This document shows, piece by piece, positions 1-4,383 of a DNA stretch of 9,036 nucleotides; the stretch's first letter is position 1; every line of letters begins with the position of its first letter. Both the position numbers and the translations under genes were made by a program. The notes under the pieces were generated by a model. That model was given only the letters and a program-made list of their open reading frames with translations, made no database searches and was not told the origin of the DNA. The DNA is from an uncultured Clostridia bacterium (lineage in GTDB: Bacteria > Bacillota > Clostridia > Oscillospirales > Acutalibacteraceae). The stretch lies in contig CALEJD010000057.1 in the NCBI GenBank assembly GCA_937898195.1, positions 1-9,036 on the forward strand, read 5' to 3'.

Positions 1-452
1 GAATCGTAAACCCGATTGCTATTATGTTTTCGGAACACTATTTTTATCTTGCTGCTATAGATTGTAACGATACAAAGGATTATCCGAAAACTTTTCGCAT
101 TGACCGTATAGAAAATATTGCTGATACAGGTGAGAAATTCAGTGTTCCATACTCAAAGCATTTCAGTGATGGTGATTATAAAAATAAGGTTCAGTTTATG
201 TATCCGGGCAACAATTTTACTGTTCGTTTCAAATTCAACGGAGATAGCCTTGAAGCAGTGTTAGACCGTCTACCTACCGCTAGAGTTATAAGAAAAGATG
301 CGGACGGAGCTGTAATTGATGCCGAGATTTATGGCGAAGGCGTCAAACGTTGGATGCTTTCACAAAAAGATGGATTACAAGTCCTTTCACCACAATGGTT
401 CAGGGATGAAATCAAAGCCGAAATTCAAAAAATGTTAAATAATTATAATTAA
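1..452 (+). CDS. WYL-domain transcriptional regulator, C-terminal part (5' end outside window)
   Basis: The reading frame is open from base 3 with no start codon needed inside the window, so this is the 3' end of a longer gene; about 149 codons are visible. The first visible residues (VNPIAIMF, then YFYLAAI) match the core of a WYL domain, with FYL standing for the W-Y-L triplet, followed by the FRIDRI segment that carries the conserved arginine. The rest (VRFKFNG, DGAVIDAEIYG, VKRWMLSQ, LQVLSPQWFRDEI) has the pattern of the WCX C-terminal extension. WYL proteins normally have an N-terminal winged-helix DNA-binding domain, which would lie upstream. They act as ligand-responsive regulators and often sit beside defence or mobile-element genes. 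The stop codon abuts the ribosome binding site of the next gene, so it probably heads the same transcript. Family call is firm; ligand and targets cannot be told. Confidence 0.85.
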   Translation, partial: IVNPIAIMFSEHYFYLAAIDCNDTKDYPKTFRIDRIENIADTGEKFSVPYSKHFSDGDYKNKVQFMYPGNNFTVRFKFNGDSLEAVLDRLPTARVIRKDADGAVIDAEIYGEGVKRWMLSQKDGLQVLSPQWFRDEIKAEIQKMLNNYN

Positions 453-467
453 AGGAGGATAAATGTG
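451..467 (+). promoter_or_regulatory. Ribosome binding site deciding a GTG start
   Basis: AAAGGAGG at 451-458 directly follows, and shares bases with, the stop codon of the WYL gene (450-452). Two overlapping start codons lie downstream. ATG at 463 runs into TAA after three codons. GTG at 465, six bases after AGGAGG, opens a 56-codon frame with two CxxC pairs. The GTG is therefore the meaningful start. Confidence 0.75.
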
Positions 468-635
468 CCTGTAAAACAGAAATGGGATTTGGTTTGCATA
501 CACTGTGGCAGACATTTCACTTTAGTAACAGGAGATGCTATTATGCCAAACGAAAAAAACAAATTGGAGCATCCAGTTTGTAAAATTTGCAATGCAAAAA
601 TAAAAATTAAAATTAAAATTAAAGGAGGAAAATAA
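465..635 (+). CDS. Small zinc-ribbon protein, 56 aa, GTG start
   Basis: A short protein read directly from the sequence. It starts at GTG 465 behind a perfect AGGAGG with 6-base spacing and stops at TAA 633-635. It has two CxxC pairs, C11-I-H-C14 and C39-K-I-C42, about 24 residues apart. Context such as CIHCGRHFTLVTGD and HPVCKIC resembles the probable zinc-ribbon family (CxxCGxxFxxTxGE...PxxCxxC), so it very likely binds one structural Zn2+. The C-terminus is an alternating IKIKIKIKGGK tail encoded by AAAATT repeats and by the Shine-Dalgarno sequence of the next gene. Only one base separates its stop from the next ATG, which suggests translational coupling. An internal ATG at 543 has a weak AGGAGA ahead of it but would lose the first cysteine pair. 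Molecular role unknown; a nucleic-acid or protein partner is possible. Confidence 0.8.
   Translation: MPVKQKWDLVCIHCGRHFTLVTGDAIMPNEKNKLEHPVCKICNAKIKIKIKIKGGK
602..623 (+). repeat. AAAATT short tandem repeat inside the zinc-ribbon gene
   Basis: Three perfect AAAATT units (603-608, 609-614, 615-620) followed by AAA run straight into the AGGAGG of the next gene. In frame they encode the Ile-Lys tail of the zinc-ribbon protein. The unit length is six bases, so slippage would change the tail length without breaking the frame. The A/U-rich tract would keep the downstream ribosome binding site single stranded. Confidence 0.6.
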
Positions 636-636
636 A

Positions 637-1023
637 ATGGCACAAAGAGTTAGAACAAAGGAAGAATTAGGCGAAGCTTTAAAACGAGGTGATGAAACTA
701 TCGAAATTGAAGGCAACTTAAAAAACCAGACATTGAAAATCAAAGCTACCGGCAACGTTGCTTGGGGTGCGGTATTCCTTGGCGTTAGTGCAATTGTAGC
801 AGGTACTATTGTCACTTTAGCATCTGGTGGTACAGGAGCTCCTGCAGGTGCTGCTGCAGCGTTAACCGGAGGTACGGTTGCATCTATTGGCGGTATCAGT
901 GCTGCAGGAATATCTACATTAGTAGGTGTAGCATTATCAGGCGGTGGAATGGGTGCACTTAAAAAACTTCGAAGCTACAAAATTGTAAAAAAAGAAAAAG
1001 ATTATATTGTTCTTAAAAAATAA
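637..1023 (+). CDS. Glycine-rich two-helix membrane protein of unknown function, 128 aa
   Basis: The start ATG at 637 follows AGGAGG (623-628) with 8 bases between and lies one base after the upstream stop. Residues 1-40 are a charged soluble head (KEELGEALKRGDETIEIEG). Residues about 41-62 form a hydrophobic helix, then a Gly/Ala/Thr-rich turn (63-80). A second glycine-spaced hydrophobic segment (about 81-107, with GGIS, GIST, SGGGMG) follows, and the protein ends in a strongly basic tail (KKLRSYKIVKKEKDYIVLKK). The glycine spacing resembles a glycine zipper, which packs helices tightly and can support oligomers or pores. No signal peptide or enzyme motif is visible. I recall similar unannotated proteins from other gut Firmicutes, but no function. 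It is the last gene before a strong terminator and is apparently co-translated with the zinc-ribbon protein. Toxin-like, phage-defence or envelope roles are only guesses. Confidence 0.8.
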   Translation: MAQRVRTKEELGEALKRGDETIEIEGNLKNQTLKIKATGNVAWGAVFLGVSAIVAGTIVTLASGGTGAPAGAAAALTGGTVASIGGISAAGISTLVGVALSGGGMGALKKLRSYKIVKKEKDYIVLKK

Positions 1024-1065
1024 CTTTTTCACATCATCCCACAATATGTCCACGGGGACGCGTAT

Positions 1066-1103
1066 AATAGCACTCAAAGCTTCTTTGGGTGCTATTTATT
1101 TTT
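1066..1103 (+). terminator. Strong intrinsic terminator of the WYL/zinc-ribbon/membrane cassette
   Basis: A 14-bp stem pairs 1066-1079 (AATAGCACTCAAAG) with 1083-1096 (CTTTGGGTGCTATT), with one T-G wobble and a 3-base loop. It is followed by TATTTTT. It lies 43 bases after the membrane-protein stop and separates the cassette from the Mor-like gene. Confidence 0.9.
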
Positions 1104-1124
1104 ACAAAAACTGGAATAACACAA

Positions 1125-1147
1125 TGAATTTTTCCAATGAAAATTCA
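1125..1147. promoter_or_regulatory. 8-bp inverted repeat upstream of the Mor-like gene, possible operator
   Basis: TGAATTTT (1125-1132) and AAAATTCA (1140-1147) are perfect inverted copies with a 7-base spacer. The element ends 12 bases before a TATAAT box and lies where a regulator would contact the promoter of the next gene. With no T-tract after it, a terminator is unlikely. The arms are AT-rich, so chance is possible. Confidence 0.4.
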
Positions 1148-1159
1148 CTTTACTTTTTC

Positions 1160-1165
1160 TATAAT
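1160..1165 (+). promoter_or_regulatory. -10 box (TATAAT) for the Mor-like gene
   Basis: A perfect TATAAT lies about 30 bases before the start codon. No convincing -35 hexamer is seen 16-18 bases upstream, where the right arm of the inverted repeat sits. This would fit a promoter that depends on an activator, perhaps the Mor-like protein itself; that is inference. Confidence 0.45.
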
Positions 1166-1196
1166 TTTTTTATGACTTTTTAGGGGTGAGAGATAT

Positions 1197-1451
1197 ATGT
1201 CTGACAAGAAAACAGATGGCTTCAACGGCATTTATGCCGAGCTTGCTGAAATCATTGATATTGAAGTTGTTGAGCAGATTTATTCTCAATATAAAGGGCA
1301 ACAAATCACCTTCCCTATGCGATTATACTCAAAATCATATATAGAAAACTTAATCTGTCAGGAGTTTACCGGTAAAAATTATCGAGAGCTTGCTCAAAAG
1401 TACGAATACTCTGAACGATGGATTCGCGAAATACTTAAAGGTAACAAATAA
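1197..1451 (+). CDS. Mor transcription activator family protein, 84 aa
   Basis: ATG at 1197 follows a ribosome binding site AGGGGTGAG with suitable spacing. The protein shows the small Mor-type layout. An N-terminal helical dimerisation half comes first (residues 8-32, with IYAELAEIIDIEVVEQIYSQ), followed by the short ITFP strand at 37-40. A C-terminal helix-turn-helix follows at about 58-80 (TGKNYRELAQKYEYSERWIREI). Mor of phage Mu activates middle transcription; short Mor-like proteins are common as isolated regulators in Firmicutes chromosomes and mobile elements. Length (84 aa) fits the bacterial stand-alone members. It stands alone between two intergenic regions that each hold an 8-bp inverted repeat, so autoregulation or control of the flavodiiron gene is conceivable. 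Target not known. Confidence 0.8.
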   Translation: MSDKKTDGFNGIYAELAEIIDIEVVEQIYSQYKGQQITFPMRLYSKSYIENLICQEFTGKNYRELAQKYEYSERWIREILKGNK

Positions 1452-1480
1452 ATCCTACAAGCTGTGAGATTTTTAATTTC

Positions 1481-1503
1481 CAGAATAACCCCCTTTTATT
1501 CTG
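1481..1503. promoter_or_regulatory. 8-bp inverted repeat upstream of the flavodiiron gene, possible operator
   Basis: CAGAATAA (1481-1488) and TTATTCTG (1496-1503) are perfect inverted copies with a 7-base spacer. The right arm covers the expected -35 region of the promoter whose -10 is at 1517-1522. It has no T-tract, so it looks more like a protein binding site than a terminator for the Mor-like gene. Confidence 0.45.
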
Positions 1504-1516
1504 TTAACAAGTATGA

Positions 1517-1522
1517 TATAAT
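1517..1522 (+). promoter_or_regulatory. -10 box (TATAAT) for fprA
   Basis: TATAAT lies 31 bases before the fprA start and is preceded by GTATGA, giving a typical Gram-positive -10 context. The best -35 at the right distance is the poor TTTTAT (1494-1499), inside the inverted repeat at 1481-1503. A palindromic TGTTAACA (1502-1509) lies between the two. The weak -35 suggests regulated expression. Confidence 0.55.
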
Positions 1523-1553
1523 AATTCGAGATTTTATTGCAAAGGAGTTTATT

Positions 1554-2702
1554 ATGATTACAAATGATGTTAAATATATTGGCGTAAATGACCATCAAAT
1601 TGATTTATTTGAAGGTCAGTACGTTGTGCCAAACGGAATGGCATACAACTCATACATTATTGCAGACGAAAAAGTTGCAGTTATGGATTCAGTTGATGCC
1701 AATTTCAAAGACGAATGGTTTGATAATATTAAAAAGGTTTTAGGTGACAAAAAGCCTGATTACTTGATTGTTCAACATATGGAGCCTGACCATTCAGCAA
1801 ATGTTCACGAGTTTGCAAAGGCTTACCCTGATGCTACAATTGTTGCAACTGACCGTGCTTTTGTTATGATGAACAAATTTTTTGGCACAGATTACGCTGA
1901 CCGCAGAATCGTTGTAAAAGATGGCGACACTTTAAATCTTGGCAAACACAACCTTACTTTCTGCTTAGCACCAATGGTGCATTGGCCAGAAGTTATGATG
2001 ACTTATGACGCTACTGATAAAATTCTTTTCTCTGCTGACGGATTCGGCAAATTCGGTGCGTTAGACATAGAAGAAGATTGGGCTTGTGAGGCTCGTCGTT
2101 ACTACTTTGGTATTGTTGGCAAATACGGTGCACAGGTACAAACAGTACTCAAAAAAGCCGCTAATCTTAATATTCAGATTATTTGTCCTCTTCACGGACC
2201 AATTCTTAAAGAAAACCTTGGTTATTACCTTGATTTGTATAACACTTGGTCATCTTATGGAGTTGAAAGTGAAGGCACACTTATTTGCTATACATCTGTT
2301 TACGGAAATACTAAAAAAGCGGTTGAATTACTTGCTGACGAGTTAAAGGCAAACGGATGCCCTAAAGTTGTTGTCAACGACCTTGCCCGTTGTGATATGG
2401 CTGAAGCAGTTGAAGATGCATTCCGTTATGGTAAAATCATTCTTGCAACTACCACATACAATGGTGATGTTTTCCCATTTATGAGAAACTTCGTTCACGA
2501 GCTTACAGAAAGAGGCTACAGAAACCGTAAAATCGGAATTGTTGAAAACGGTAGTTGGGCTCCTATTGTTAAAAATAAGATTGCAAAATTGTTTGAAAAC
2601 AGCAAGGATTTAACATTTGCAGATACAGTTGTTACAATCCATTCTGCACTTAATGATGTGAGTGTAGAGCAAATCAAAAATCTTGCAAAAGAAATGGTAT
2701 AA
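1554..2702 (+). CDS. fprA: Flavodiiron protein (A-type flavoprotein), O2/NO reductase, 382 aa
   Basis: A cytoplasmic enzyme that reduces O2 to water or NO to N2O and protects anaerobes. The N-terminal metallo-beta-lactamase-like domain (about 1-240) carries the diiron ligands H75, E77, D79 and H80 (HMEPDH), H143 (MVHWPE), D162 (FSADGFG) and H214 (CPLHGP). The C-terminal flavodoxin domain (about 242-382) begins with the FMN phosphate loop TSVYGNTKK (247-255) and includes TTTYNGDVFP. Length agrees with two-domain class A proteins, with no fused rubredoxin or flavin-reductase domain, so a separate rubredoxin must supply electrons. I chose ATG 1554 because AAAGGAG ends seven bases upstream and the protein then starts like its relatives. 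The frame extends upstream to GTG 1464, but that region holds the promoter. Monocistronic: own -10 box upstream, terminator downstream. All metal ligands are present. Confidence 0.95.
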   Translation: MITNDVKYIGVNDHQIDLFEGQYVVPNGMAYNSYIIADEKVAVMDSVDANFKDEWFDNIKKVLGDKKPDYLIVQHMEPDHSANVHEFAKAYPDATIVATDRAFVMMNKFFGTDYADRRIVVKDGDTLNLGKHNLTFCLAPMVHWPEVMMTYDATDKILFSADGFGKFGALDIEEDWACEARRYYFGIVGKYGAQVQTVLKKAANLNIQIICPLHGPILKENLGYYLDLYNTWSSYGVESEGTLICYTSVYGNTKKAVELLADELKANGCPKVVVNDLARCDMAEAVEDAFRYGKIILATTTYNGDVFPFMRNFVHELTERGYRNRKIGIVENGSWAPIVKNKIAKLFENSKDLTFADTVVTIHSALNDVSVEQIKNLAKEMV

Positions 2703-2710
2703 AGAACAAC

Positions 2711-2736
2711 GACGGGGTCAAGACCCCGCCCTACAA
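2711..2736. repeat. Palindromic interspersed-repeat-like element
   Basis: CGGGGTC (2713-2719), AA, GACCCCG (2722-2728) form a perfect 7-bp hairpin. GCCCTACAAAG follows on the + strand; on the - strand this reads as GTAGGGCGGGGTC leading into the palindrome. The GC-rich block contrasts with its AT-rich surroundings. From memory, similar GTAGGGGCGGGGTCxxGACCCCGCC units occur as short intergenic repeats in gut Clostridia. Only one copy is in this window. It sits between the ends of two convergent genes, beside a separate terminator. Confidence 0.55.
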
Positions 2737-2739
2737 AGC

Positions 2740-2768
2740 AAAACACCACTCAATTTGAGTGGTGTTTT
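2740..2768. terminator. Bidirectional intrinsic terminator between fprA and the transporter
   Basis: AAAACACCACTCA (2740-2752) pairs perfectly with TGAGTGGTGTTTT (2756-2768) around a 3-base loop. The stem has T-runs on the + strand side and A-runs that become T-runs on the - strand. It lies 37 bases after the fprA stop and just beyond the stop of the - strand transporter, so it can end both transcripts. Confidence 0.9.
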
Positions 2769-2772
2769 CGTT

Positions 2773-4302
2773 TTATGCATCAATTTTTGCTTGTGCTTCT
2801 TTTTCGTGCTTTTCACGAAGTGCTGCATAAATTGGTTCCATCTTTTCTTTTGTAAGCGGATAACCAAATCTGAAAATGAGCCATACACTTGTGTAAACAA
2901 TTGCAGGAATAATTGTGCAGATGAACATAATCTTGTTACTTGTACCGTTTTCAGCAATGAAACCGTTACCTGCTGTAAGGCTATCATATTTTGCCCATTG
3001 AAGAAGGAAGAGTCCGCCTGCGTCAGCAATTGCCTGACCAAACTGACGACCGAATGTATAAGCAGAATAAACTGCACTTTCATTACGGATACCTGTTTTA
3101 TACTCCTGATAATCGATAACGTCCATAACAACTGCCCAGCAAGTAAGGCTGACAAATGTATAGCCGAAACCGATAAGAAGAAGGCAAATCATATAAAGCC
3201 ACGCAGGATAAATGCCCTGTGTTGGGTTAATCCACATAATAAAGTCTTGGTTGTTTGCAGTAACGAAAAGGAATACAGATGTTATTGCAGAAACAATTGA
3301 CATTCTTCCGCAAAGCTCTTTCTTACCATATTTCGCAGAAAGTTTTGGTGTGAACAAAATCAATATTACCATTGGAAGATAGTTACAAATCGTTCCTACA
3401 ATGCTAAGGCCTGTATTTGTAAAGTAGTTCTTATAAAGATATGTGTTAAATGAGCCAAATTGAAGCTGTCCGCTGATAAGAACACCTGACAAAGTGAGCA
3501 ATACGAATGGTCTTGATTTAAAGAGACCTTTATAAACGCCTTTCAAATCAACATTCTCATCTTCAATAGCGGGAACACGCTCTTTAACCATTCTGTGACC
3601 AACAAGGTAAGTAACTATTGAGAAGATACCCATCAAAAGTGCATACATAAACATTCTGTTACCGTCTGCAACTTCGATTTCTTTACCTGTCTGTTCGTCA
3701 AATCTGCCAGTACCAACATAAATAATCATTGGTGCGATAAGAAGAACAACTGCGCCACCGATACCAGAACCTACTGAACGAGCTGTTGAAAGGATTGTTC
3801 TGCCCTTAGGGTCATCAGTAATAACAGATGCAAGTGAGCCGAATGGAATGTTCATTGCTGTGTACATTGTGCAATACACAAGATACAAAATAATTGCAAG
3901 AACAAACAAAAGCATTGGCTTTTCTGCTAATGTCTGATTGTAGAAAATTGAATTCGGGTCGTTAAATGGAATAAAGCAAATTACTGTTGAAATACCAAGT
4001 GGTACTGCAACAAGGCGCAAATACTGACGATATTTACCGTCTTTGCCTGCTTTTCTCTTTGAAACAACTGCGCCCCAAAGTGGGTCATTAACAACGTCCC
4101 AAAGACGAGTGATAATGAACATATAACCAACAAGCTTTGGTGCAATTCCAAAAACGTCAGTCATAAAAATTTTAAGATAGCTTGTAATGTATGTAAGGTT
4201 AAACATATTACCAGCTTCAGCAATAGTATAACCCGCAATATCCTTAAAGCCTATTCTATTAGGATGATTATTTATTTCTTTGACTTTCTTTTCTTTTGCC
4301 AT
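2773..4302 (-). CDS. GPH-family glycoside/sugar:cation symporter, 509 aa
   Basis: A polytopic inner-membrane transporter of the glycoside-pentoside-hexuronide:cation symporter family (major facilitator fold, about 12 helices). Family marks are visible in order. Helix 1 has YTIAEAGNMF...YLKIFMTDVFGI (25-53). The cation-site motif RLWDVVNDPLWG (66-77) holds D69, N72 and D73, matching MelB D55, N58 and D59. The 2-3 loop has SKRKAGKDGKYRQYL. In the second half, VVMDVIDYQEYKTGIRNESAVYS (391-413) is followed by FGRQFGQAIADAGG. The start is MAKEKK at 4302 because AGGGGGAG lies 10 bases upstream; the frame extends to 4368 but that stretch holds the promoter and inverted repeat. No glycosidase neighbour is present to suggest a substrate. 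It lies 81 bases downstream of spoIIE on the same strand but has its own predicted promoter. Confidence 0.9.
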   Translation of the reverse strand: MAKEKKVKEINNHPNRIGFKDIAGYTIAEAGNMFNLTYITSYLKIFMTDVFGIAPKLVGYMFIITRLWDVVNDPLWGAVVSKRKAGKDGKYRQYLRLVAVPLGISTVICFIPFNDPNSIFYNQTLAEKPMLLFVLAIILYLVYCTMYTAMNIPFGSLASVITDDPKGRTILSTARSVGSGIGGAVVLLIAPMIIYVGTGRFDEQTGKEIEVADGNRMFMYALLMGIFSIVTYLVGHRMVKERVPAIEDENVDLKGVYKGLFKSRPFVLLTLSGVLISGQLQFGSFNTYLYKNYFTNTGLSIVGTICNYLPMVILILFTPKLSAKYGKKELCGRMSIVSAITSVFLFVTANNQDFIMWINPTQGIYPAWLYMICLLLIGFGYTFVSLTCWAVVMDVIDYQEYKTGIRNESAVYSAYTFGRQFGQAIADAGGLFLLQWAKYDSLTAGNGFIAENGTSNKIMFICTIIPAIVYTSVWLIFRFGYPLTKEKMEPIYAALREKHEKEAQAKIDA

Positions 4303-4327
4303 AGAAACATTTCTCCCCCTTCTTCTA

Positions 4328-4359
4328 TTGTTAAAAAGTATGATAACACTTTTTAACAA
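4328..4359. promoter_or_regulatory. Perfect 12-bp inverted repeat over the transporter promoter, probable operator
   Basis: TTGTTAAAAAGT (4328-4339) and ACTTTTTAACAA (4348-4359) are exact inverted copies separated by 8 bases. The centre coincides with the predicted -10 box of the - strand transporter gene, the classic place for a repressor site. No T-tract follows on the - strand (TAGAAGAAG comes next), so it is a poor intrinsic terminator for spoIIE, although RNA could still fold here. The regulator is not identified. Confidence 0.6.
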
Positions 4360-4368
4360 AAAATACAA
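4340..4368 (-). promoter_or_regulatory. Candidate promoter of the sugar transporter
   Basis: On the - strand TTGTAT (4368-4363) and TATCAT (4345-4340) are 17 bases apart, about 38 bases before the transporter start. Matches to the -35 and -10 consensus are moderate (4 of 6 and 5 of 6). Overlap with the 12-bp inverted repeat suggests repression by binding at the -10. Confidence 0.45.
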
Positions 4369-4383
4369 TAGATAAAAGGGTAA

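Noticed and set aside
1048..1059. GTCC-ACGG-GGAC mini-palindrome with GC-rich flank, considered as an attachment site
   Set aside because: The stem is only 4 bp, no second copy is in the window and no integrase is present.
1464..1553. Upstream GTG extension of the flavodiiron protein
   Set aside because: This stretch holds the inverted repeat and TATAAT box; ATG 1554 has a clear AAAGGAG and gives the family-typical N-terminus.
2718..3155. 145-codon - strand frame in another phase of the transporter
   Set aside because: It overlaps the real frame, shows no family motif and crosses the terminator.
2683..3300. 205-codon + strand frame opposite the transporter gene
   Set aside because: It is cysteine-rich antisense shadow of a clear GPH transporter, has no ribosome binding site and spans the terminator.
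4303..4368. 22-residue N-terminal extension of the transporter
   Set aside because: It would translate through the 12-bp inverted repeat and the predicted promoter; AGGGGGAG points to the start at 4302.
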